NCBI RefSeq assembly: GCF_038024125.1
Contig: NZ_CP150662.1
Location: 885,501-949,500 of the forward strand
Origin: Polaribacter gangjinensis
GTDB taxonomy: Bacteria > Bacteroidota > Bacteroidia > Flavobacteriales > Flavobacteriaceae
Length of the DNA stretch: 64,000 nucleotides
Direction: 5' to 3'
The position numbers and the translations under genes are program-made. The notes beneath the pieces were generated by a model, which worked only from the letters and a program-made list of their open reading frames with translations, was not told the DNA's origin and made no database searches. Shown here piece by piece: positions 44,017-53,728 of this stretch. How positions within the stretch are numbered: position 1 is the first letter of the stretch; every line of letters begins with the position of its first letter.

Positions 44017-44488
44017 TTGTAATGTTATCAAGTTCTATTTGAAAATCATATTGCAAATCTTCATGCAACTTTTCAATGGCTTTCGTCGCCATTTTTAGCT
44101 GTGAAAAATATACATTTTCTAAGCGTTGACTTTGATGAATTGAAGGTTTCATCAATTTTAATTTTTTACAAAAATGTAATAAAAGTGAAGCTTCGGTTTC
44201 TTTATTTTTTGAATAACGAATGTATTTTTTTGTTTGGGTAAGAATTTTACGAACTGTTTTTCTGATAAAAAAATAGTTTTTTGTATTAATTTCCTCAAAT
44301 TGATCATCCATTTGAGCCTTTATAGATGCAACGTAACTTTCTTCATTATGAGACTCAAACAATAAATAGGTCAATAATTCTTTGTTTTCCTTTTTAAATC
44401 TAGACAAATGCAAACACAACTCTTTCAATTCATTGGCAGATTTATGAGAAAGTTCGTCTTTAAGTTGTTTGAGCGTTACTGCTTTCAT
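44009..44488 (-). CDS. Conserved hypothetical protein coupled to purC
   Basis: 159 residues, basic and helical throughout ([19 protein letters not shown], then [18 protein letters not shown]), without a signal peptide or membrane segment. I do not recognise a family function. Its ATG overlaps the purC TGA in an ATGA arrangement, and its end overlaps the next small gene by 8 bases. The three genes are thus translated together. A nucleic-acid-binding or ribosome-linked role would fit the charge but is speculation. Confidence 0.8.
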   Translation of the reverse strand: MKAVTLKQLKDELSHKSANELKELCLHLSRFKKENKELLTYLLFESHNEESYVASIKAQMDDQFEEINTKNYFFIRKTVRKILTQTKKYIRYSKNKETEASLLLHFCKKLKLMKPSIHQSQRLENVYFSQLKMATKAIEKLHEDLQYDFQIELDNITNA

Positions 44489-45432
44489 TTAGATAGAAAA
44501 TCCATCACATTTTTTTCAATTCTTGCTAACACATCATCAGTAGTTGCTTTGACGAATTTTTCACCTGTGATTTGTTCAAACAATTCAATATATCTGTTGG
44601 ATATTTCAGTGATTTTTTCATCATTCATTTCAGGAATTTGTTGCCCTTCTTTTCCTTGAAAACCATTTTCTATCAACCATTGACGCACAAATTCTTTGGA
44701 TAATTGTTTTTGTGCTTCATTGTTATTTTGTCTTTCTTGATAGCCATCTGCATAAAAATAGCGAGAAGAATCTGGTGTGTGAATTTCATCTATCAGAACA
44801 ATTTTTCCATCATTTGTTTTCCCAAATTCATATTTTGTATCGACCAAAATCAACCCTCTTTTAGCCGCAATTTCAGTACCTCTTTGAAATAATTTTCGAG
44901 TATAATCTTCTAATACCAAATAATCCTCTTCTGATACAATTCCTTTTGTTAAAATATCTTCTCTTGAGATATCTTCATCATGATCACCATTATCTGCTTT
45001 TGTAGAAGGCGTAATCATTGGAATAGGAAATTTGTCATTTTCTTTTAATCCTTCTGGCATTTCCACACCACACAACACTCTTTTTCCAAGTTTGTATTCA
45101 CGAGCTGCATGACCTGATAAATATCCACGAATCACCATTTCAACTTTAAAAGGTTTACATAAATGACCAATTGCTACATTTTCATCAGGAGTTGCTATCA
45201 ACCAATTTGGAACAATATCAACAGTTTCGTCCATCATTTTAGTAGCTATTTGATTCAATATCTGCCCTTTAAATGGAATTTGTTTTGGTAAAATCACATC
45301 AAAAGCAGACAATCTATCAGTTGCTATCATTACCAAAAGTTCATCATTGATATTATATACTTCTCTTACTTTTCCTTTGTAAACTGATTTTAAGTTTGGG
45401 AATTGGAAGTTTGTTTCGTTAATTGTGTTCAT
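44485..45432 (-). CDS. purC: Phosphoribosylaminoimidazole-succinocarboxamide synthase
   Basis: PurC joins aspartate to CAIR with ATP in purine synthesis. The 315-residue protein shows [13 protein letters not shown] near 18-30 (nucleotide-binding strand-loop), [16 protein letters not shown], the phosphate-binding [13 protein letters not shown]-type segment (here [17 protein letters not shown]), and LVDTKYEFG plus [13 protein letters not shown] for metal and substrate binding. The length is that of the longer bacterial/eukaryotic-like form. A -7 box at 45452-45459 gives it its own promoter. It heads a three-gene unit with two small conserved proteins. Confidence 0.96.
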   Translation of the reverse strand: MNTINETNFQFPNLKSVYKGKVREVYNINDELLVMIATDRLSAFDVILPKQIPFKGQILNQIATKMMDETVDIVPNWLIATPDENVAIGHLCKPFKVEMVIRGYLSGHAAREYKLGKRVLCGVEMPEGLKENDKFPIPMITPSTKADNGDHDEDISREDILTKGIVSEEDYLVLEDYTRKLFQRGTEIAAKRGLILVDTKYEFGKTNDGKIVLIDEIHTPDSSRYFYADGYQERQNNNEAQKQLSKEFVRQWLIENGFQGKEGQQIPEMNDEKITEISNRYIELFEQITGEKFVKATTDDVLARIEKNVMDFLSK

Positions 45433-45451
45433 GAAATACTTGTTATTTTGG

Positions 45452-45459
45452 CAAAAATA
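45452..45459 (-). promoter_or_regulatory. Putative purC promoter (-7 box TATTTTTG)
   Basis: An exact TAnnTTTG match on the minus strand 20 bases before the purC ATG. Confidence 0.45.
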
Positions 45460-45477
45460 GGGTTAATTTTTATGAAA

Positions 45478-48087
45478 TCATTTTCTTAGTAGTGAAAAAT
45501 TACCTGTAAATATTTGTCCTGAATCTGTTACAACTTTAAACCAATAATTTGATGATGGTGCGGGATTTCCATTAAAATTACCATCCCAAAAACCTGAATT
45601 GCTTGAGATTTCTTTGATAACATTTCCAAAACGATTGTAAATTAGAATTTTATAGTTATCAAAAGGGAAATCTTTCAAACGCCAAAAATCATTTTCTCCA
45701 TCGTTATTTGGAGTAAAAAATGTAGGATATGTTTTTACAAAAACTTTTTCGGAATAAAATTCACATCCATCAACACCTCTTACATAAACTGTTTGCTCAC
45801 CACCAACAACATTATTAAACACATTATCTAATTGATATTGAACACCATCCAAAGAATATTCATATTTTCTTGTACTGAAAACAAACACTTGAATTTGGTT
45901 ATTTGTTGCTGAAAAGTCATTGACATTTACAGTAACGTTTGTTAAAGGATTGTCTTTTAAAACAACAACTTCAATTGTAGCAGTATCAATTCCGCAACTA
46001 CCATTATCAACCGTATACGTATAATTACCTGATAAATTTATTGAAGGATTAAAAATTCCGTTTGGTAAATTTGACGACCAAGTTCCGTTTATATCTGGAT
46101 TTCCTGTAAGAAAATCAAACAAATTGATACTTGGAGAAAATTCACAAATTTCAATTTTTGTTCCAATTCCTGCATTGGGTTTTGAGCTTTTTTTAAGAGT
46201 GATTTTTGATGAAATTCGTCCACAAAATTCATCATTAATTGTATAAGTATACACTCCAGCTTTATCAATTGTGGGATCAAAAATATTTGTTTTGCTTGCC
46301 AACTCAGGAGACCAAGAACCTCCTTGAGAGGGATTTCCATTTAATAAATCAAATAAGTTGATCAATCTTTTTTCTTCACAAAGAGTAATTTCTGTATCTA
46401 AACCCGCATTTAACGTGGAGGGAATTTCAACTAACACTTGTGCAGTTCTTTCACCACAATTCAGTGTTTTGTTTGTATGTGTGTATGTGTAAATTCCTGC
46501 TTTGTCAACAAACGGATTAAAAATCCCAGTACCACTTTGTAAAGCTGGTGTCCAAAATCCACCTGGTTCAGGATTTCCATTTAAACCATCAATCAAATCA
46601 GTTTGTGGAGAATTTAAACAAATTTCAATTATTCCGTTTTTTCCAGGATTCAAGGTACTTTCTTCTTGAAAATCAAAAGTTCCATTTGAATTTGCATCCA
46701 AAGGAGTTGTATATCCTGAAGAAACTAAAATAACTTTTCCGTTAAAATAAACATTTGTAGGTAAATTTCCTAAAATTCCATCACCATTATCATCCTCGAA
46801 ACCAGCTTCTATAACATCAAAACAGTTATCATTATCAGCATCTAAATCCATTGAATCAGGAAAACCATCATTATCAGTATCAATCAAACCATTTCCTTCG
46901 TCAATATCTAAAATTCCGTCATTATCATCATCTAAATCAATGACATTTGCAATGCCATCATTGTCAAAATCTTTATTACAATTTTCTATTGCTTTTGAAG
47001 CATTTAGGCAACTTCCTAAATTATTTTGTATTATTAAATTCCCAGTAATTTTTCCGTTATTTAAGATATTACAAAGCCATGAACAATCATTTAATTGAGG
47101 ATTATTTTTAACCTCTAACATCCCCTCAACAAAAATGAATCTGCCAAAACCACGAACTTCGTTTAAAATTGGATTTTCTGAGATGATAAACCAATCTTCT
47201 AAAAAAAAATCATCACCAGTTTTTAACAAACTATTGAAACCATTAATGCTCTGTAAACTTGTATTTTGAATTCTAAAACCAGCACCAACTTTCTCAAGAT
47301 TATTAAAACTTGGGATTTTTTCAATACCATTTCTGAAATCTAAATAACGATTCACAAACCTAAGATTATCAAATCCATGAATCTCTTTTATAAATTCAAT
47401 ATTCAAGTCATTGCCGATAACCCGTAATTCATTGAACCCATCAATAGAAAATAATTTTGGATTTGAAGTTAAATTCAAATCACTAAAAATTTCTATCAGC
47501 TTAGAAAATGATGGGATTTTCTGTAGTGCTTCATTATTACTAATGTTTAACTCGCCTTTTATTGATGAAATATTATTGAATGCCTGAATTTCTTCTAGTA
47601 AATCATTATTACCGATTTCAATACTACTCTCTAAAGATTCGATTTTTTGAAAACCTTCTATAATTTTAAGTTGTGTATTGTTAGCAATTACAATTCTTCT
47701 TGCAAAAGTCAAATTGTTAAAACCATTGATCTTTTGAATTGAAGATGAGCTAGTTATTTCAATATCTCCTCTAACACTAGTCAACAAATTAAATCCAATA
47801 ATTTCAGATGCATTAATAGTAATTGTTAATGATCCATTGATAGATTTCAGAAAGTCCAACCCTGAAATGTCTGTAATTTCAGAAGCTGCAGGATTATCTG
47901 TATTGACACCAGTAAGTTTTGATAAAAGTATTAAATCACCCGAAATTCCATCACAAGTTCCACTGTAATCAGCAACAAATTGATCAACTTCTTCTTGAGA
48001 AGAAAGCACAATTTCACCTGGAGGTGGACATTGGGAGAAACCCAAAAAACTTACAAGAAAAAATAGTAATTGAAAAAAATGTTTCAT
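45478..48087 (-). CDS. Large secreted leucine-rich/TSP3 protein with a type B T9SS sorting domain
   Basis: 869 residues from ATG 48087 (an in-frame TTG at 48096 is rejected). A signal peptide ends near FSQC. Residues about 50-340 form a receptor-L/LRR-like solenoid with repeated GFN-L...I units (LKSINGSLTI, FNNLTFARRIVIA). Calcium-type thrombospondin-3 repeats follow near 375-430 (DDDNDGILDIDEG, DNDGFPDSMDLDADNDN). Then come three repeats of about 85 residues (GNP..GG.W.P, IFNP, KAGIYTYT). The last 85 residues are the gliding-type CTD-B (FTPNNDGENDFWRL, IYNRFGNVI, FWDGNFNG), which directs export through the type IX system. A surface adhesin role is inferred. Confidence 0.92.
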   Translation of the reverse strand: MKHFFQLLFFLVSFLGFSQCPPPGEIVLSSQEEVDQFVADYSGTCDGISGDLILLSKLTGVNTDNPAASEITDISGLDFLKSINGSLTITINASEIIGFNLLTSVRGDIEITSSSSIQKINGFNNLTFARRIVIANNTQLKIIEGFQKIESLESSIEIGNNDLLEEIQAFNNISSIKGELNISNNEALQKIPSFSKLIEIFSDLNLTSNPKLFSIDGFNELRVIGNDLNIEFIKEIHGFDNLRFVNRYLDFRNGIEKIPSFNNLEKVGAGFRIQNTSLQSINGFNSLLKTGDDFFLEDWFIISENPILNEVRGFGRFIFVEGMLEVKNNPQLNDCSWLCNILNNGKITGNLIIQNNLGSCLNASKAIENCNKDFDNDGIANVIDLDDDNDGILDIDEGNGLIDTDNDGFPDSMDLDADNDNCFDVIEAGFEDDNGDGILGNLPTNVYFNGKVILVSSGYTTPLDANSNGTFDFQEESTLNPGKNGIIEICLNSPQTDLIDGLNGNPEPGGFWTPALQSGTGIFNPFVDKAGIYTYTHTNKTLNCGERTAQVLVEIPSTLNAGLDTEITLCEEKRLINLFDLLNGNPSQGGSWSPELASKTNIFDPTIDKAGVYTYTINDEFCGRISSKITLKKSSKPNAGIGTKIEICEFSPSINLFDFLTGNPDINGTWSSNLPNGIFNPSINLSGNYTYTVDNGSCGIDTATIEVVVLKDNPLTNVTVNVNDFSATNNQIQVFVFSTRKYEYSLDGVQYQLDNVFNNVVGGEQTVYVRGVDGCEFYSEKVFVKTYPTFFTPNNDGENDFWRLKDFPFDNYKILIYNRFGNVIKEISSNSGFWDGNFNGNPAPSSNYWFKVVTDSGQIFTGNFSLLRK

Positions 48088-48093
48088 TAAAAA

Positions 48094-48101
48094 CAAAAAT
48101 A
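48094..48101 (-). promoter_or_regulatory. Putative promoter of the large T9SS-type protein (-7 box TATTTTTG)
   Basis: An exact TAnnTTTG match on the minus strand with only six bases between it and the ATG at 48087; the mRNA leader would be extremely short. Confidence 0.4.
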
Positions 48102-48165
48102 CTGAATGATTTTGAAAAAATTCAGCGTTAATATGTTAATAGAACACAAAAAATCAATGTTTTAT

Positions 48166-49119
48166 CTATTCTGTTTCAATGCTTTTGTATGCGTGAATTA
48201 TTTTTTTCACTAAACGATGTCTTACCACATCTTTATCATCTAAATAAACATGTGCAATTCCCTCAATATCTTTCAATGCCAATAAGGCTTCTTTCAATCC
48301 TGAAACCTGTTTTCTTGGCAAATCAATTTGACCAGGATCTCCTGTAATAATGAATTTTGCATGCATTCCCATTCGTGTCAAAAACATTTTCATTTGATTG
48401 TGAGTAGTGTTTTGAGCTTCATCTAAAATTACAAAGGCATTGTCTAAAGTTCTCCCTCTCATAAAAGCCAAAGGCGCAATTTGAATAACTCCATTTTCAA
48501 TGTAAGCTTCTAATTTTTCATGCGGAATCATATCGCGCAATGCATCGTATAAAGGTTGCATATAAGGATCTAATTTTTCTTTTAAATCTCCAGGTAAAAA
48601 TCCTAAATTTTCTCCTGCTTCAACTGCGGGTCTTGTTAAAATAATGCGCCTAACTTGCTTTTCTTTTAAAGCTTTCACAGCTAATGCAACTGCTGTATAA
48701 GTTTTTCCTGTTCCTGCAGGACCAACAGCAAAAAGCATATCGTTTTCATGCATCAGTGACACCATTTTACGTTGGTTTTCAGTTTGTGGTTTTATTAATT
48801 TTCCACTTACACCGTGTAATAAAACATCTTTTGAATTTTGTGAAGCAATTGATTTTTCATCCTCTCCATTAGATGTTAAAATTCGCTCAATACTGTTTTC
48901 ATCTAACTTATTATAGCGATTAAAATATTTTATCAAACGGTCTAATCGAATTTCAAATTCATCTAAAATTTCTGGTTCTCCATAAATTTTTAATTTAGAT
49001 CCTCTTGCAACAATTTTAATCTTAGGAAAGTACTTTTTTAGTTGTTCGATAGTACTGTTTTGTGTGCCAAAAAAATCTTTTGGACTTATTTCCGTTAACT
49101 CTATGATTCTCTCGTTCAA
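48166..49119 (-). CDS. phoH: PhoH-family ATPase
   Basis: 317 residues. An N-terminal KH-like segment (KIVARGSKLKIYGEPEILDEF) is followed by the PhoH ATPase core: Walker A GPAGTGKT near 137-144, RPAVEAGENLGFLPGDL, Walker B FVILDEAQNTT, and ITGDPGQIDLP. PhoH proteins are cytoplasmic ATPases with proposed RNA roles, often near ybeY-type genes elsewhere. The start is TTG at 49119, giving MNERIIELTEISPKDF; no ATG or GTG occurs between this and the upstream stop. It diverges from the SAM hydrolase-like gene. Confidence 0.94.
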   Translation of the reverse strand: MNERIIELTEISPKDFFGTQNSTIEQLKKYFPKIKIVARGSKLKIYGEPEILDEFEIRLDRLIKYFNRYNKLDENSIERILTSNGEDEKSIASQNSKDVLLHGVSGKLIKPQTENQRKMVSLMHENDMLFAVGPAGTGKTYTAVALAVKALKEKQVRRIILTRPAVEAGENLGFLPGDLKEKLDPYMQPLYDALRDMIPHEKLEAYIENGVIQIAPLAFMRGRTLDNAFVILDEAQNTTHNQMKMFLTRMGMHAKFIITGDPGQIDLPRKQVSGLKEALLALKDIEGIAHVYLDDKDVVRHRLVKKIIHAYKSIETE

Positions 49120-49190
49120 ATGATTCAGTTTAGGATTATAGTGACTAGAATTTATATTTTAAAAATAGTAATAAAAAGTACTTATTTTAG

Positions 49191-49198
49191 TAGATTTG
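49191..49198 (+). promoter_or_regulatory. Putative promoter of the SAM hydrolase-like gene (-7 box TAGATTTG)
   Basis: An exact TAnnTTTG match 50 bases before the ATG at 49249, in the divergent spacer with phoH. Confidence 0.45.
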
Positions 49199-49248
49199 CG
49201 TTAAATAGTTAACAACTTTTACACAATTAATTAACAACAAAAAATAGA

Positions 49249-50109
49249 ATGTCTTTTATTACATTAACTACTGATTTTGGGACAAAAGACCACTTTGTTG
49301 GTGCAGTAAAAGGGGCTATTTTATCGCAACTTCCAGATGCTAAAATCGTGGATATTTCGCACGAAATTTCACCTTTTAACATTGCAGAAACTGCTTACAT
49401 TTTAAAAAATTCTTACAAAAGTTTTCCGAAAGGCACTATTCATATTGTGGGTGTAGACTCTGAGTTAAGTGATGACAACAAACACATTGCATTAGAAATT
49501 GATAATCATTTTTTTGTGTGTCCTGATAATGGTTCAATATCAATGATTGTCTCTGAAATTCAGCCTACAAAAATGGTGGAAATCAATATTCACGATCGAA
49601 TTGAAACTAGTTTTCCTGTGTTGGACGTTTTTGTGAATGTAGCTTGTTTTATTGCTAGAGGAGGAAATTTAACCGTTATTGGTAAAGAAATTAAAGAGAT
49701 TAAAATAAATACCGAAATCAAACCAAAAATAAATGAACTTCAAAATCAAATTATTGGAGGGGTTTTGTATGTTGATAATTTTGGAAATTTAATTACCAAT
49801 ATTAGCAGAAAAATGTTTCAGGAAATTGGTAAAAATAGAAAATTTACTGTGAGCGCGTCAAAACATAAATTCACTAAAATATTCAATAAATACAATGAAA
49901 TTACTGGAGAATATGGCACAAATTCAACCATTTTTGATGGTGAAAAATTAGCGCTATTCAACTCAGCAGACTATCTTGAATTGGCTATTTTTAGAAGTAA
50001 TTTAAAGTCGTTAGGTGGCGCATCAACTTTATTAGGTTTGAAATATAGAGATAGAGTAACCATTGATTTCCATTCAGAAAATGAACCTGAATTTTCACCT
50101 TTACAATAA
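49249..50109 (+). CDS. SAM hydroxide adenosyltransferase family protein (DUF62)
   Basis: 286 residues with the family signatures: ITLTTDFGTKDHFVGAVKG at 4-22, ISHEISPFNIAETAYIL, IHIVGVDSE, FVCPDNGSIS, and the C-terminal VLYVDNFGNLITNI with GTNS. Members hydrolyse S-adenosylmethionine to adenosine and methionine. It is cytoplasmic by lack of a signal. It leads a same-strand run with the monooxygenase-like gene (3-base gap), then gldF and gldG. Proximity to gliding genes may be a phylogenetic relic rather than a shared function. Confidence 0.93.
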   Translation: MSFITLTTDFGTKDHFVGAVKGAILSQLPDAKIVDISHEISPFNIAETAYILKNSYKSFPKGTIHIVGVDSELSDDNKHIALEIDNHFFVCPDNGSISMIVSEIQPTKMVEINIHDRIETSFPVLDVFVNVACFIARGGNLTVIGKEIKEIKINTEIKPKINELQNQIIGGVLYVDNFGNLITNISRKMFQEIGKNRKFTVSASKHKFTKIFNKYNEITGEYGTNSTIFDGEKLALFNSADYLELAIFRSNLKSLGGASTLLGLKYRDRVTIDFHSENEPEFSPLQ

Positions 50110-50112
50110 ATT

Positions 50113-50397
50113 ATGCTGGTAAGAATCGTAAAAATGAGTTTCCATTCAAAATTTATTCCTGAATTTTTGGAAATGTTTGATGAAAAAAAATCGCTGGTAA
50201 AAAAATCTGCAGGATGTTTGTTATTAGAATTATATCAAGACAAATCAAATCCTGAAATCTTTTTCACTTATTCTCATTGGGAAAATGAAAGTGATTTGGA
50301 AAATTATCGAAATTCTGAATTATTTATTGAAACTTGGGCACAAACCAAAACGTATTTTAATGATAAACCACAAGCTTGGAGTGTTAATAAATTATGA
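50113..50397 (+). CDS. Antibiotic biosynthesis monooxygenase (ABM)-domain protein
   Basis: 94 residues covering one ABM/dimeric alpha-beta barrel domain: MLVRIVKMSFHSKFIPEFLE, the middle SAGCLLLELYQDKSNPEIFF (both shown only as borders of strands 1 and 2), and SHWENESDLENYRNSELF. The fold is that of small cofactor-free oxygenases or heme-degrading relatives, but the substrate cannot be read from the sequence. It starts 3 bases after the SAM hydrolase-like gene, so the two are cotranscribed. Confidence 0.9.
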   Translation: MLVRIVKMSFHSKFIPEFLEMFDEKKSLVKKSAGCLLLELYQDKSNPEIFFTYSHWENESDLENYRNSELFIETWAQTKTYFNDKPQAWSVNKL

Positions 50398-50483
50398 GTT
50401 TTGAATTTTGAATTGAAATTTCCAAAAATTAAAACTAATCAGCAAACAAAAAAAACAACAGAAACAAAAAATAAACCCTTCAA

Positions 50484-51203
50484 ATGAAAGCTATTCTGAT
50501 TAAAGAAATCAATTCCTTTTTCACATCGCCCATTGCCTATTTAGTCATCGGATTTTTCTTGTTGATTAATGGTTTATTTTTATGGTTTTTTGATGATGAT
50601 TTCAACATCTTAAATGCTGGTTTTGCTGATGTTACTCCGTTTTTTTACCTCACACCTTGGGTATTGTTATTTCTAATTCCTGCAATAACCATGAAAAGTT
50701 TTGCTGATGAAAATAACAACAGAACCATAGAACTTTTAAAAACTAAACCAATTTCTGATTGGCAAATTGTTTTGGGTAAATTTTGGGCATCATTACTTTT
50801 AGCTGTTATTGCAATTATTCCAACAACAACATACGTTTACACTGTTTATGAACTAGGAAATCCTGTTGGAAATATCGATTTTGGAAGTACAATTGGTTCT
50901 TATTTAGGAATCCTTTTTTTAGCTTCAACATATACTTCTGTTGGATTATTTACATCCACATTATCTAAAAATCAAATTGTGGCTTTTATTTTGGGAGTTT
51001 TCATCACATTTTTACTTTTTTATGGTTTTGATGCCGTTTCAAATTCGTTTGGAAATGATGCTTTACTAATTCAAAAATTAGGAATCAATGAGCATTTTAA
51101 AAGTATTTCAAGAGGAGTTATAGATACAAGAGATTTGATTTATTTTGTAAGTGTTACAAGCTTCTTTTTATTCATCACTAAAATCCGATTAGAAAATGAC
51201 TAA
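50484..51203 (+). CDS. gldF: Gliding motility ABC transporter permease subunit GldF
   Basis: 239 residues, ABC-2-type permease with six membrane helices, beginning MKAILIKEINSFFTSPIAYL and containing NNNRTIELLKTKPISDWQIV, hallmarks of GldF. In Flavobacterium johnsoniae GldA, GldF and GldG form an ABC complex linked to gliding. The ATPase gene gldA is not in this window and is probably elsewhere, as in F. johnsoniae. The ATG of gldG lies 8 bases inside its 3-prime end. Confidence 0.95.
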   Translation: MKAILIKEINSFFTSPIAYLVIGFFLLINGLFLWFFDDDFNILNAGFADVTPFFYLTPWVLLFLIPAITMKSFADENNNRTIELLKTKPISDWQIVLGKFWASLLLAVIAIIPTTTYVYTVYELGNPVGNIDFGSTIGSYLGILFLASTYTSVGLFTSTLSKNQIVAFILGVFITFLLFYGFDAVSNSFGNDALLIQKLGINEHFKSISRGVIDTRDLIYFVSVTSFFLFITKIRLEND

Positions 51204-52836
51204 AAAGATTCAAAAAATCGGTATTTTTTTGGGGATTATTATTTTGTTAAACATTGTAAATCAATACGTTTACAAACGATTTGATTTAACTGCTGACAAG
51301 CGATTTACACTTTCAGAAACTACAAAAAATATCCTTTCCGAAATCAAAAAACCTTTACATATCACCATTTATTTAGAAGGTGATTTTCCATCAGAATTCA
51401 AACGATTACAAACTGAAACTAGACAATTTTTAGAAGAACTTTCATCCGAAAATTCGAACATAAAAATCCATTTTGAAAATCCTGATGATCAACGTGAAGC
51501 TTTGATCAAAAAAGGAATGATGCCAAGTCAGTTAACGATTCAAGAAGAAGGAAAATTTTCTGAAGCCATTATTTTTCCTTGGGCTGAAATCAATTTTGAT
51601 GAAAAAACAATGCTTGTTTCTTTGCTGCCAAATGCAATCGCAGTTTCACAAGAACAGCAACTAGAAAAAGCCATTGAAAATTTGAGTTACAGTTTTAGTA
51701 ATGCCATTCATACTATTTCTCAAAATAAGACTAAAAATGTTGCAATTATTACAGGAAATGGAGAATTACAGGATATTTTTCAATACAGTTATTTGAGCGA
51801 AGTTGCTAAAAAATACAAATTAGCCAAATTTACACTAGATTCTGTTGCATCAAATCCTGCACAAACTTTGGAAGATTTATCCACTTTTGATTTGGCAATC
51901 ATTGCAAAACCAACAGAGCAATTCACTGAAAAAGAGAAGTTTACCTTAGATCAATTCATCACAAATGGTGGAAAAACTTTGTGGATGATAGACAATGTAC
52001 AAGCTGAACAAGACAGTTTGAGTAATGGTGGAAAAATGCTGGCATATCCTTTAGATTTGAATTTAACGGATTTATTATTTTCATACGGAATTCGAATTAA
52101 CACATATTTGATTAAAGATTTGTATGCAGCAAAAATCGCTTTGGCAACTGGAAATATTGGCAATCAACCACAATTTCAAAATTTTGATTGGTTTTTTCAT
52201 CCACTTGTAAATGGAAATCCAACTCATGCAATTACAAGAAATTTGATGCCTGTTCGTTTGCAATTTGCAAATCAGATTGATGTTTTGCAAAATAATCTAA
52301 AAAAAACGGTGTTGTTGCAAAGTTCGGTTTTGACAAAAAAAGTAGGAACTCCCTCAATTATTGAGTTACAATCCATTGCTGAAGAACCCAAAGAAGAAGA
52401 TTATAAAGATGGAAATCAGTTGTTTGCCATTTTATTAGAAGGCGAATTTACATCTGCTTACAAAAACCGAATCAAACCTTTTGAAACAAAGCTTTTTAAA
52501 GGAAATTCAAATGACAACAAAATGATTGTAATTGCTGATGGAGATGTTGGAAAAAATCAATTGTTAAAAGGAAATCCCTATGATTTATCAAGAGATAAAT
52601 GGACCAATGAAACCTTTGGAAACAAGGATTTTTTACTAAATTCTATTGATTATTTATTGGATGATGTTGGCCTGATGCAATTGAGAAATAAAACCATCAA
52701 AATTGCACAATTAGACCAACAAAAAGCCTATAAAGAAAGAACTTTTTGGCAGTTTTTCAACGTAATTTTACCTTTGGTTTTATTAGCTGTTTTCGGAATA
52801 ATTTTCAATTATTTGAGAAAAAGAAAGTACAGTTAA
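51196..52836 (+). CDS. gldG: Gliding motility ABC transporter substrate-binding-like protein GldG
   Basis: 546 residues with one N-terminal transmembrane helix (GIFLGIIILLNIVNQYVY), a large external domain of the ABC-type uncharacterised/Gld G family (DLTADKRFTLSETTKNIL near 29-46, the DUF-like VAIITGNGE), and a C-terminal helix (FWQFFNVILPLVLLAVFGII) with a basic end. The arrangement, the 8-base overlap with gldF and the length match GldG. It ends 4 bases from the convergent epimerase-like gene, with no terminator hairpin between. Confidence 0.95.
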   Translation: MTKKIQKIGIFLGIIILLNIVNQYVYKRFDLTADKRFTLSETTKNILSEIKKPLHITIYLEGDFPSEFKRLQTETRQFLEELSSENSNIKIHFENPDDQREALIKKGMMPSQLTIQEEGKFSEAIIFPWAEINFDEKTMLVSLLPNAIAVSQEQQLEKAIENLSYSFSNAIHTISQNKTKNVAIITGNGELQDIFQYSYLSEVAKKYKLAKFTLDSVASNPAQTLEDLSTFDLAIIAKPTEQFTEKEKFTLDQFITNGGKTLWMIDNVQAEQDSLSNGGKMLAYPLDLNLTDLLFSYGIRINTYLIKDLYAAKIALATGNIGNQPQFQNFDWFFHPLVNGNPTHAITRNLMPVRLQFANQIDVLQNNLKKTVLLQSSVLTKKVGTPSIIELQSIAEEPKEEDYKDGNQLFAILLEGEFTSAYKNRIKPFETKLFKGNSNDNKMIVIADGDVGKNQLLKGNPYDLSRDKWTNETFGNKDFLLNSIDYLLDDVGLMQLRNKTIKIAQLDQQKAYKERTFWQFFNVILPLVLLAVFGIIFNYLRKRKYS

Positions 52837-52840
52837 AATC

Positions 52841-53617
52841 TTAAATTTCGAATTCAGAATCCCAAAGCATATTATCCACTAAAAATTGATAATTCAACGT
52901 TTTTTGTAATTTTTCAGAAGAGATAATTTTCCAATTCAGTGTCTCATTTTCCTCAAAAATTGGTGGCTCAAAATTTTTAGTTTTTCGAGCATTTTCATAA
53001 AAATCTTTTCTTGTTGGATGATGATTTGAACACGCATTAAATGTTTCTCCAAAACAGTTTTGTTGTATTATTTTTTCAATAATAGCAATGCAATCAGTCA
53101 AATGAATCATATTTACAAATCCATTTGGTTGAGGAATTTTTCGTCCGTTTTGAAACCAATTTGCAGGATGTCTTACACCTCCAATCAATCCTGAAAAACG
53201 AATGATGGTGGTTTTAAAATGGGTATTTTCTCGAAATAAATTTTCAATAATTGCTAAAGGATGCTCTTGTGTGGCATCATTTTCGGTCATTATTTTATTG
53301 AGACTTGGATATACAGAAGTAGAACTGATAAAAATTACTTTTTGAATGTTTGCTTTCTCAATTTGTGAAATCAATCTTTTAAAATCCGATTCATTCTTTG
53401 AAGTGATTGCGATGATTAAAACTGATGCATCTAAAAAATCTTTACTGATTTCTTCTTGAGAAATATCAACCAAAAACGGAATGATATTTTCATCAGCTAA
53501 CCATTTCAATTTTTCTTCAGAAGTTGTTGAACCTTTCACTAAAAAACCTTTAGAAATCAGAGAAATCGCCAATGGTTTTCCTAACCAACCACAACCTAAA
53601 ATACTTACTTTTTGCAT
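52841..53617 (-). CDS. NAD(P)-binding SDR/epimerase-like protein
   Basis: 258 residues with a Rossmann start VSILGCGWLGKPLA (GxGxxG at about 8-13). It continues with IFISSTSVYPS, GLIGGVRHPANWF and FNACSNHHPTRKDFY, typical of YeeZ-like atypical SDR proteins related to NAD-dependent epimerases. The usual YxxxK pair is not obvious (the Tyr is in TSVYPS), so it may not be a classic epimerase. It is on the opposite strand to its neighbours and gives no pathway hint. Confidence 0.85.
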   Translation of the reverse strand: MQKVSILGCGWLGKPLAISLISKGFLVKGSTTSEEKLKWLADENIIPFLVDISQEEISKDFLDASVLIIAITSKNESDFKRLISQIEKANIQKVIFISSTSVYPSLNKIMTENDATQEHPLAIIENLFRENTHFKTTIIRFSGLIGGVRHPANWFQNGRKIPQPNGFVNMIHLTDCIAIIEKIIQQNCFGETFNACSNHHPTRKDFYENARKTKNFEPPIFEENETLNWKIISSEKLQKTLNYQFLVDNMLWDSEFEI

Positions 53618-53677
53618 CTAAAAATCATTGAATAATTGCAAAGATACGTCGCTTTTTTTTTATGTTTTTATTAACAA

Positions 53678-53704
53678 TTGCTCCATTATGAAATCGTAAT
53701 TTTG
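53678..53704 (+). promoter_or_regulatory. Promoter of the DUF2911 gene, TTG-N16-TAATTTTG
   Basis: TTG at 53678-53680, 16 bases, then TAATTTTG at 53697-53704, 24 bases before the ATG at 53729. The same layout is found at dapA. This promoter also shows that the longer frame beginning at 53678 cannot be the real start. Confidence 0.65.
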
Positions 53705-53728
53705 ATTCACTTAAAAAAAACATACATC

